A DNA stretch of 5,517 nt. Source: Planctomycetaceae bacterium (GTDB lineage Bacteria > Planctomycetota > Planctomycetia > Pirellulales > Pirellulaceae). The notes under the pieces are model-generated. The model was not told where the DNA came from, did not search any database, and was given only the letters and a program-made list of their open reading frames with translations. Made by a program: the position numbers and the translations under genes. Where the stretch lies: assembly GCA_003455945.1 (NCBI GenBank), contig DMPQ01000385.1, forward strand, positions 20,814-26,330, given 5' to 3'. Shown here one piece after another: positions 1 through 5,517 of this stretch (position 1 is the stretch's first letter; every line of letters starts with the position of its first letter).

Positions 1-415
1 GATAGTCGGTAAACCAGAGGCCGTTCGGGCCTCGCCGCCCCAACGAATCGAACTTGACCCGTACGAAACGAAAGGCGTCCGACCGGAATCGCCGATCGAA
101 CTCCCACTCCGGAATTCCCATCCGGTCCGGAACCGTCTCCTGCGGCACGAAATCCCAGCCCCCCCGTCGCCGACCGATCTGAGCGGCGAACTCGCGGGCG
201 CTCGCGATCGCGACCGGCACGCCGTGTTCGACCGACCGTGATTCGTCGGCGGACATCGGCGAGCTGCCGACGCGAGCGGAGTTCGACACGTCGACCGCCT
301 CGGATCGGCAACCGGCGATCATCGTCATCATCAGCAGCGCAAGCGGCGCAAAGCGGTTCCTGGTCGCGATCGCTCGCGGCCTTGTCGAGGGGCGATCCGT
401 TACGGACTGAATCAT
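1..415 (-). CDS. Lipoprotein with the start of a DUF4159-like domain (3' end outside the window)
   Basis: Only the first 138 codons are visible; the frame is open to the window edge, so this is an N-terminal fragment. The ATG at 415-413 overlaps the TGA of the upstream gene as ATGA, and GGGGAG sits 8 bases before it, which fixes the start. The N-terminus is Arg-rich (residues 8-21), then hydrophobic (FAPLALLMMTMI, 22-33), then IAGC with lipidation Cys36, a lipoprotein signal of signal peptidase II type. A polar stretch follows (about 37-80). Then come WDFVPQETVP, IPEWEFDRRF and FRFVRVKFDSLG, ending at LWFTDY. That last part resembles the opening of DUF4159 domains as I recall them from planctomycete proteins (an aromatic-rich F-x-R-x-x-Y/F-D-S segment followed by W-x-TDYP). 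The lipoprotein call is firm. The DUF4159 call is from memory of the family pattern and rests on about 50 residues. No function is established. Translation is probably coupled to the metallopeptidase gene. Confidence 0.8.
   Translation of the reverse strand, partial: MIQSVTDRPSTRPRAIATRNRFAPLALLMMTMIAGCRSEAVDVSNSARVGSSPMSADESRSVEHGVPVAIASAREFAAQIGRRRGGWDFVPQETVPDRMGIPEWEFDRRFRSDAFRFVRVKFDSLGRRGPNGLWFTDY
308..352 (-). other. Lipoprotein signal peptide h-region and lipobox
   Basis: Codons 22-36 of the downstream gene encode FAPLALLMMTMIAGC. The -3 to +1 positions I-A-G-C match the consensus [LVI][ASTVI][GAS]C, and the residue after Cys is Arg, not Asp. The protein is therefore expected to be lipidated on Cys36. 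The Asp inner-membrane retention rule is known from Escherichia coli and may not apply in this organism. Confidence 0.82.
412..415 (-). promoter_or_regulatory. ATGA stop-start overlap (translational coupling)
   Basis: Read on the minus strand, the four bases are ATGA. TGA (414-412) ends the TPR metallopeptidase and ATG (415-413) begins the lipoprotein, in a different frame. Overlaps of this form commonly let terminating ribosomes reinitiate, so the two proteins are probably made in a linked ratio. Confidence 0.85.
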
Positions 416-3321
416 TTCCCTCGCTCCCCATCGCTCGCGGAGGATCCGGACGGTTCCGATGTGTCGTCGGTACGGGGTGCCGTCTCGCTCGCTTCGCGAC
501 GAGCGCGAAGCTGATCGTAGGACGCCCAGGCGCGACGGAATCGAGGTGCTTCGGCCAGCAGTTCGATCAGTTCCTGTTCGGCCGTCATGTCGTCTCCGGC
601 CGCGATCAGCTGCGTCGCCAATCGATAACGGAGCAGGACCGAGTTGGTCACCGGAAACTCCCGCATCCGACGCAGCGAGACGATGGCATCGGCCGCTCGC
701 CCGAGTCCCTCCGCTGCCGTTGCCCGCACGCGATGCGTCTCTTCGGACAACGGGTCGACACCCAGTCGCCGAGTCCCCCACCGCCAAGCCAGCTCGAAGT
801 CCGATCGCTCCAGCGCCAGCTCGCATCCGCGTGTCAGCGCATCGACATCGTCGGCATCCGCTTCGATCCGTCGCGCCAGCACGGCCCATTCGGACTCGAG
901 ATCGCCGCTCCGCCGCGCAGCGATCGACCAGGGGGCGAGCCACGGGCGGCGATCGATCTCCGGCGGCAAGCGTTCGTCGAGTTCGCGGAAGGCCTCCGTC
1001 GCTCCTTGCCAATCGCCGACGGCGAATCGCCCCTCCGCTTCTCGCCGCAGTTGTCGGAGCGATTCGGCGTCGTACTTTCCCGGTCGTTCTTCCTCGGCGA
1101 CCAATGGCTGCTCGCTGCCTTCGGTCGTTACCGGCTCGGTCCCGCTCGACGATTGATCTGCGGCGTCGTCGGCCTTCTCTTCGGACGACCCCCGAGGCCA
1201 TTCCGCGTTGCCGTCCTCCGGAGAACCACCTTCGCTGCCCTGCGCCGACACGATCTCCCGTGCCGCCGCATCCTCCTGCGTCCCCGAATCTTCCGGTGCA
1301 GGATCGACCAATCCTTCCGCTTCGGCTCGCTGTCGCGCATAGCGTTCGAAGTCGGCATCCAGAAACTCGGGCGAACCCCAGCGTCTCGCCAATGCTTCGT
1401 CGAGCGAGATGCCGGCGGCCAGATCGTCGAGCGCTCCGAGCAGTGATTCGAGATCGCGCGAGGCGATCAGATACTCGACGACCCAGGAGGCCTCCAGATA
1501 GGCGAAGTCGAGATCGGCCGGCGAACCGGGACGCAGGAACGCCTCGCTCAAACGACTCACCGGTACCAGCCCTCCGCCGAGAATCCGACGCCGATCGGCG
1601 GCGCCAGCGCGACGACCCCAGCCACCGTCACGCAGTCGCTCCTCGTAGACCGAGATCCCCTCGCCGAGCCAGCGGGGAATGCGATGGCGACACTTCTGCA
1701 GCGTCGCGGTATGGCCGAACTCATGCCACAGGACCGACTCCCACGACGACAGCGGAGCGTTCTGCGCCGCGGGGCCGTTGACCGTGATCAGATTCCCGAA
1801 GCAGACCCCCAGATAGCCCGAAACTCCCGGAACTCCGAAGGTGCGGACCGCGAAGTCCGAAGGGCGCGAGAAGATCTCGACCAGAATCGGCTCCTCGATC
1901 GTCACGGCGTATTTCGATTCGTAGTGACGTCGAGCGTCGCTAAGGCAGGTCAGCACTTCCTCGCCGTAAAGAGTCGCTTCGCGGCGCGTCATCCGGACGA
2001 CGAACCCGTCGCGTTCGAGCGTCTCGAACGACGCGAGTTCGTCTCGAAGTCCGATCAGGTTGTAAGCCGTCACCTGATAGGGATCGGCCAGCCGGACCTT
2101 CTCGACCCAGCTCCATCCTTCCGCGTCGCCGCTGCGGAGCAGGTCTTGGCCCAACTGGAGCGCCGCCTGGCGATGCGACGGATCGAACGCCAACGCTCGC
2201 CGCTGATGTTCGATCCCATCGGCGAATCGATACTTCTGCGACAGCTTGCGGCCGATCAGATGATCGACGTCCGGATCGGCTTCCCAATCGGCCAAGGCTC
2301 GCGCCCGAAACGCATCCCCTTCGTCCTTGCGTTCGGCCAGATAGGCGAGCACGGCCCGATAGGCCCAGAGTTCAGGACGTCGCGCATCGATCGCTTCGAC
2401 TCGATCGAGCAGCGTTGCGGCCCCCTCGCGATCTTCGGCATCGATCGCACGGTCGACCATCGACAGCAGACAGGGGACGTAGTTCGGATCGATGGCGAGC
2501 GCGTGTGACCATTCCCGGATCGCTCGTGCCCCATCGGTCGGCGCAAACGCGACTCCCAGCATCCAGTGCGCTTCGGCCGACTCGGGATCCAGTTCGATCG
2601 CCTCGGCCAACTCTTCCGAGGCCATCGCGGCATCCTGCTTCGACAGTGCCAGTTCTGCGGTGACCAGATAGGCATCGACGTACCGCGCATCCTGCTCCTT
2701 GACTCGATCGAGCAGCGATTCGAGCACCGACTTCGGGTCGACGCCTCGAGACAGGAGAAAGCGAGCCGCGACGATTCGGTTGGCTCGATCGGTGTAACGC
2801 CAGGCGGACGCCTCCAACAACGTTTCGATCTCGTCGAGCCAACGCTCGGCCTGTTCGATCTCGCCGAGACGCCTTGCGACCCCGGCGCCGAGCCATCGGA
2901 GCTGGATGCTCGAGGTATATCGCGAGAGTCCCTTGTCGACCGTTTCGCGAGCTGCTTCGAGATTGCCGACGGTCGCTTCGGCGCGGATCGCCAGCAGGTA
3001 CCAACGCTCGTTCCAGATCCCTTGCGCGACCGCTCGCCGCGCCTGGTCGAGCGCCTCGTCGTAGCGTCCATGACGAAAAGCGTCGTCGGCAAGTCGCAGG
3101 TCCGGAGCCGGTACGCGCGGTTCGTCCGTCGTTGCGGGAGGGGACTGCAGGGAAGCGGCCGCGGTCGAGGTCGGGCTTGCGAGCAAGGCGACGACGAGCG
3201 ACGCGGTGATCCCGGCAATCGCGACGCAGGACCGAGTCGGCGACGCTTGCTCGCTCCGGAGCGTCCGACGAACGACACCGACGCGAAACCGCGATTCGGT
3301 CGATACGGATCGTTCGGTCAT
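412..3321 (-). CDS. Secreted TPR protein with a peptidase-MA-like (gluzincin) zinc metallopeptidase core
   Basis: A 969-residue protein starting at ATG 3321, with GGAG 7 bases upstream. Residues 1-30 are Arg-rich; residues 32-57 are hydrophobic and Ala-rich and end in STAAAS, a long export signal probably cleaved near residue 57. Residues about 74-411 form eight or nine TPR-like helical pairs, for example around 213-247 and 351-384. Residues about 430-665 are the peptidase region: LYGEEVL, then VRTFGVPG and LGVCFGN, then HEFGH at 533-537 and RWLGEGISVYEE at 550-561. His533 and His537 should bind zinc, Glu534 is the catalytic base and Glu554 is the likely third ligand, as in Peptidase_MA_2-type proteins. 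Residues about 671-748 are an acidic Ser/Gly-rich linker. Residues about 750-930 hold four or five more TPR-like repeats, and the tail (941-969) is polar. All zinc-site residues are present, so activity is plausible; the substrate is unknown. Similar TPR-peptidase proteins are known in Planctomycetota. Confidence 0.88.
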   Translation of the reverse strand: MTERSVSTESRFRVGVVRRTLRSEQASPTRSCVAIAGITASLVVALLASPTSTAAASLQSPPATTDEPRVPAPDLRLADDAFRHGRYDEALDQARRAVAQGIWNERWYLLAIRAEATVGNLEAARETVDKGLSRYTSSIQLRWLGAGVARRLGEIEQAERWLDEIETLLEASAWRYTDRANRIVAARFLLSRGVDPKSVLESLLDRVKEQDARYVDAYLVTAELALSKQDAAMASEELAEAIELDPESAEAHWMLGVAFAPTDGARAIREWSHALAIDPNYVPCLLSMVDRAIDAEDREGAATLLDRVEAIDARRPELWAYRAVLAYLAERKDEGDAFRARALADWEADPDVDHLIGRKLSQKYRFADGIEHQRRALAFDPSHRQAALQLGQDLLRSGDAEGWSWVEKVRLADPYQVTAYNLIGLRDELASFETLERDGFVVRMTRREATLYGEEVLTCLSDARRHYESKYAVTIEEPILVEIFSRPSDFAVRTFGVPGVSGYLGVCFGNLITVNGPAAQNAPLSSWESVLWHEFGHTATLQKCRHRIPRWLGEGISVYEERLRDGGWGRRAGAADRRRILGGGLVPVSRLSEAFLRPGSPADLDFAYLEASWVVEYLIASRDLESLLGALDDLAAGISLDEALARRWGSPEFLDADFERYARQRAEAEGLVDPAPEDSGTQEDAAAREIVSAQGSEGGSPEDGNAEWPRGSSEEKADDAADQSSSGTEPVTTEGSEQPLVAEEERPGKYDAESLRQLRREAEGRFAVGDWQGATEAFRELDERLPPEIDRRPWLAPWSIAARRSGDLESEWAVLARRIEADADDVDALTRGCELALERSDFELAWRWGTRRLGVDPLSEETHRVRATAAEGLGRAADAIVSLRRMREFPVTNSVLLRYRLATQLIAAGDDMTAEQELIELLAEAPRFRRAWASYDQLRARREASETAPRTDDTSEPSGSSASDGERGK
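424..429 (-). promoter_or_regulatory. Ribosome-binding site for the lipoprotein gene
   Basis: Minus-strand GGGGAG ends 8 bases before the ATG at 415. It lies inside the last codons of the upstream gene. A second purine run, GAGGG at 422-418, is only 2 bases from the ATG and is less well placed. This site decides the start in favour of the overlapping ATG over the internal Met codons at residues 29, 30 and 32, which would destroy the signal peptide. Confidence 0.6.
1075..1311 (-). other. Acidic low-complexity linker within the TPR metallopeptidase
   Basis: Codons for residues about 671-749 encode a stretch rich in Glu, Asp, Ser, Gly and Ala with almost no hydrophobic residues and no helical repeat periodicity. 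It separates the peptidase-containing N-terminal two thirds from the C-terminal TPR block, and is probably disordered. Confidence 0.75.
1660..1725 (-). other. Zinc-binding motif HEFGH plus downstream Glu
   Basis: The bases at 1725-1711 encode HEFGH (residues 533-537), and the Glu554 codon is at 1662-1660. Sixteen residues separate His537 from Glu554. The context is W-L-G-E-G-I-S-V-Y-E-E, the form usual for the third ligand in peptidase-MA-like proteins; M1 aminopeptidases have 18 intervening residues. Confidence 0.85.
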
Positions 3322-3328
3322 CGGATGA

Positions 3329-3332
3329 CTCC
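3329..3332 (-). promoter_or_regulatory. Ribosome-binding site for the TPR metallopeptidase
   Basis: Minus-strand GGAG lies 7 bases before the ATG at 3321, within the 27-base gap after the permease-protease stop codon. The gap has no hairpin followed by a T-run, so read-through transcription from the upstream gene is expected. Confidence 0.65.
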
Positions 3333-3348
3333 GTATCGTCCGCCGAAC

Positions 3349-5517
3349 TCAGACCGCCTCGGCAGTCGTGCGGGGCGTTGCGGAGGAAAGAGAGGTCGGC
3401 GAGTCATCCGCGGGGACCTTCATTCGGAGCGCCATCAGCAGCGCGAGCGCGACCGAGCCGCCGCCGAGCGCCAACCAGGTCGCCGGCAGGTGCTTCCCTT
3501 CGGCGACGTCGAAACCCCATTGTTGCAGCTGCGGCTGGTAATAGGCGAGCAGCAACAATCCCGAGTTGTGGATCGCGTGGACGAACGTTCCGGGAAAGAG
3601 GCTCGCCGTACGCCACGCGATGATTCCCAGCACCAGACCGGCGAACGTCGACGGCAAGAACCGCTCCGGAGTCAGCTGCAGACCGCTCACCACGTGAAAG
3701 GTGCCGAACGCCAGGCTCGATGCCACGATCGCTCCCCAGGGACCGAAACGGGAAGCGATCGCCCGAAACAACAGCCCGCGAAAGAAGAACTCTTCGACGA
3801 TGGGGGGCACGATTCCGAATGCGACGACGATCAGCAACGGCGAAACGCTGCGCCACGACGTAAGCAGCGTGCGCACGCGATCGCTCATCGCTTCGATATT
3901 GACCCAACCGAACCACTCCGACAGGAGCACCAGTTCGTGGGCCAGAGTCCACATGCCGAGCGCGATCGGCAAGCCGACCGGAATGCTCCAGAGAGGGGCG
4001 GCGCGAAGACCGAAGGCCGAGGCCCAGCGCAATCGGAGCCAGATCGCCATCGCACCGGGAATGCCGAGGAAGATCATGGCGCTCGCCGATGCCGCCACGA
4101 TCAGCTGGGGAGTCGGGTCGATCGCACCTCGGGCGGCACCGCCGGGGGCAGCGAAGCGAGCCATGACGCCGTAGCTCAGGAAGAACGCCACGAACAACAC
4201 GGCCAAGCAGGTGAGTGCAGCGGCGGGAGTCGCGGTCGCGGCCGACTCGTCGGGACGGCGCAGGTAGTCTCGCCAGCCGATCGAACTGCCGTACAGGACC
4301 GCATCGGTACCGAAGATCGACGATGCGATGCCGAGCGCGGCCGCGGCGTAGATCGTGGTCGAGGCGATCACGAGCAGACCCCAGGTCGGATCGGCGTTTC
4401 CGGCGAAGAGGTCTCGCGCCAACAGCGCGATGTTCACCAGCGGCGTGACCGCCAATGGTCCGGCGAGCGACAGGTCGGGAGCGAGCGTCAGGATGCCCGG
4501 CGCCAGCGTCAGCAGCATCAGCGGAATCAGGTACGCCTGTGCCTCCTTGAAGCTTCGCGCGAACGACGTGATCGCGAGCAGCACCGCCGAGAAGAAGGCC
4601 GCAAAGAGGATCAGCAGGCCGAAGATCTGGCCGATCACCATCAGCGACAATCCCTGATCGCCGAAGACGAGCTTTTCGAGGCCGCCGACCATCAGCGTCG
4701 TCGACATCGCGACCAGGTTGGCGACCGCCGTCAGCATCGCGACGAAGACGACGGTGACGTACTTGGCGAACAGCAGACCGCTGCGCGGAATCGGAGCGGC
4801 GATCAGCGCTTCGAGCGTCCCTCGCTCGCGCTCGCCGGCGGTCAGATCGATCGCCGGATAGACCGCGCCGGTGATCGTCATCAGGATCAGCATCAGCGGA
4901 ATGAAGGCGACGAGCGTCAGTCCGCTCCCCTTCGGCGGCTCGAGCAACAGCCGGTCGTACTCGACCGGCAGAAACGGCGGTTGCCCCGCGCGGCGAAGCA
5001 ACCCGTCGACGACGCGTCGGTTGAGCGCTTCGAGTCGCCGCGTCAGGATCCGCTCCGCCATGTCGCCGCGGTCGCCTCCGGGCAATCGCGTCAGACGCCA
5101 ACGCGGAGGGGCCGTCTGGGATCCTCCCAGCATCTGCACGCCCAGATCGACTCGCCCGTCGGTCACCTTGCGATCGACCTCCGAGGTGGTGTCCGCCTTC
5201 CATTCGACCTGTTCGAGATCGGAAACCTCCTCGCCGAGACGCTCCAGTTGCAGGTTCCCGGCGGCGATCGTCCGCCAGAACTCTTCGGCCTGAGCGTCGC
5301 CGTCGAACGCCAGGATCGTCGCCGGCGTTCGGTCGCCGTCGACCAATGTCGTCAGGACGAAGCGATTGAAGACCAGGCTCAACAGCGGATAGACGAGCAG
5401 CGGCATGCCGACCAAGGTGAAGATCGTCCGGCGATCCCTGAGGATCTCGCGGAACTCCTTCAGGCAGAGTCGGACCAGTCGACCGAAGATGTCGACTCGC
5501 CGCAGCGGCGGCAGCTG
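3349..5517 (-). CDS. ABC-2/NatB-type permease fused to a CPBP intramembrane metalloprotease (5' end outside the window)
   Basis: The frame is open from base 5517 to the TGA at 3349, giving 722 visible residues (numbered from base 5517); the true start is upstream. Residues 11-33 contain the RLCLKEFREILRDRR segment typical of the cytoplasmic N-terminus of NatB-like permeases, followed by TM1 (about 33-51), a large extracytoplasmic domain (about 54-197) and a run of membrane helices to about 398. The cytoplasmic coupling segment ERERGTLEALIAAPIPRS (229-246) is the classic ABC-2 signature. After a linker (about 399-430) comes a second set of helices with all CPBP motifs: EEFFFR (575-580), FGTFH (604-608) and HAIHN (647-651). 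These provide the expected Glu, Arg and His residues of a glutamic-type (Rce1-like) intramembrane protease. It should pair with an ATPase not in this window. Such fusions are annotated in Planctomycetota. The transported substrate and cleaved protein are unknown. Confidence 0.9.
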   Translation of the reverse strand, partial: QLPPLRRVDIFGRLVRLCLKEFREILRDRRTIFTLVGMPLLVYPLLSLVFNRFVLTTLVDGDRTPATILAFDGDAQAEEFWRTIAAGNLQLERLGEEVSDLEQVEWKADTTSEVDRKVTDGRVDLGVQMLGGSQTAPPRWRLTRLPGGDRGDMAERILTRRLEALNRRVVDGLLRRAGQPPFLPVEYDRLLLEPPKGSGLTLVAFIPLMLILMTITGAVYPAIDLTAGERERGTLEALIAAPIPRSGLLFAKYVTVVFVAMLTAVANLVAMSTTLMVGGLEKLVFGDQGLSLMVIGQIFGLLILFAAFFSAVLLAITSFARSFKEAQAYLIPLMLLTLAPGILTLAPDLSLAGPLAVTPLVNIALLARDLFAGNADPTWGLLVIASTTIYAAAALGIASSIFGTDAVLYGSSIGWRDYLRRPDESAATATPAAALTCLAVLFVAFFLSYGVMARFAAPGGAARGAIDPTPQLIVAASASAMIFLGIPGAMAIWLRLRWASAFGLRAAPLWSIPVGLPIALGMWTLAHELVLLSEWFGWVNIEAMSDRVRTLLTSWRSVSPLLIVVAFGIVPPIVEEFFFRGLLFRAIASRFGPWGAIVASSLAFGTFHVVSGLQLTPERFLPSTFAGLVLGIIAWRTASLFPGTFVHAIHNSGLLLLAYYQPQLQQWGFDVAEGKHLPATWLALGGGSVALALLMALRMKVPADDSPTSLSSATPRTTAEAV
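3565..3795 (-). other. CPBP protease catalytic motif region
   Basis: The three motifs that define the CPBP/Rce1-like family appear in order and spacing: E575-E576-x-x-x-R580, F604-x-x-x-H608 and H647-A-I-H-N651. Each falls in or next to a predicted membrane helix. None of the key residues is substituted, unlike many degenerate CPBP proteins. Confidence 0.85.
4759..4833 (-). other. ABC-2 permease cytoplasmic coupling motif
   Basis: Codons for visible residues 229-253 encode ERERGT, then LEALIAAPIPRS, then GLLFAKY. In ABC-2 permeases this E-R-x-x-G-T-L-E segment links the second membrane helix to the cytoplasmic helix that contacts the ATPase. Its preservation argues that the transporter half is functional. 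Confidence 0.8.

Noticed and set aside
159..165. A run of seven C (seven G on the coding strand) in the lipoprotein gene, a possible phase-variation or frameshift site
   Set aside because: The lipobox before it and the DUF4159-like segment after it are in the same frame, so there is no sign of a shift, and a run of seven G in a GC-rich genome is unremarkable.
204..373. HIP1-like GCGATCGC octamers as evidence for a cyanobacterium
   Set aside because: Only four octamers are present among many other CGATCG contexts, and the gene families point to Planctomycetota. The palindrome alone does not identify the lineage.
238..1781. Long plus-strand open frames (402 and 440 codons) opposite the metallopeptidase gene
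   Set aside because: Their translations are Arg/Ser/Pro-rich and without domain character, and they lie antisense to a gene with clear motifs. They arise because TCG and CGA, both common here, are reverse complements of each other, so stops are rare on the opposite strand.
1684..2508. A 274-codon plus-strand open frame across the zinc-site region
   Set aside because: It is antisense to the conserved HEFGH core and has no recognisable domain of its own or convincing ribosome-binding context.
2256..3278. A 340-codon minus-strand open frame within the N-terminal TPR region
   Set aside because: It is a frame-shifted shadow, rich in Arg, Ser and Pro, while the main frame there shows a signal peptide and TPR periodicity.
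3322..3348. A possible terminator or promoter between the fusion gene and the metallopeptidase gene
   Set aside because: The 27-base gap has no stem-loop with a T-run and no room for a normal promoter beyond the ribosome-binding site; co-transcription is the simpler reading.
3404..5203. A 599-codon minus-strand open frame inside the permease-protease gene in another frame
   Set aside because: The product is a monotonous Arg/Asp/Ala-rich sequence without hydrophobic segments, while the overlapping frame has membrane helices and intact ABC-2 and CPBP motifs.

Overview
The window is a GC-rich (roughly 64% by eye) stretch of bacterial chromosome in which every supported gene lies on the minus strand, so it reads from base 5517 down to base 1. 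The gene content suggests a member of the Planctomycetota or a close relative. It has an ABC-2/NatB-type permease fused to a CPBP intramembrane protease, a very long secreted TPR protein with a peptidase-MA-like zinc site, and a lipoprotein resembling DUF4159 proteins. The high use of TCG and CGA codons is consistent but not diagnostic. The lineage is inferred from recognised families, not from a marker gene.

Layout in transcription order: (1) 5517 to 3349, the body and C-terminus of the permease-protease fusion, whose N-terminus lies just outside the window; (2) a 27-base gap with a GGAG ribosome-binding site; (3) 3321 to 412, a 969-residue exported protein with a TPR block, an HEFGH metallopeptidase core, an acidic linker and a second TPR block; (4) an ATGA overlap at 412-415, preceded by GGGGAG; (5) 415 to 1, the first 138 residues of a lipoprotein with an MIAGC lipobox, entering what looks like a DUF4159 domain before running off the edge. 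No gene-free stretch exceeds 27 bases. No RNA gene, mobile element, CRISPR array or convincing terminator was found, and the promoter must lie beyond base 5517.

The spacing (27 bases, then a 4-base overlap) argues for one operon with translational coupling between the last two genes. All three products belong to the cell envelope: an inner-membrane exporter subunit with its own intramembrane protease, a secreted or periplasmic metallopeptidase on a TPR scaffold, and a membrane-anchored lipoprotein. A shared role in envelope export or proteolysis is a reasonable inference, but the sequence names no substrate. The ATPase partner of the permease is not in the window and would be expected beyond base 5517. 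At the DNA level, the palindrome CGATCG is strikingly frequent (about 23 copies by hand count, against about 2 expected from base composition).
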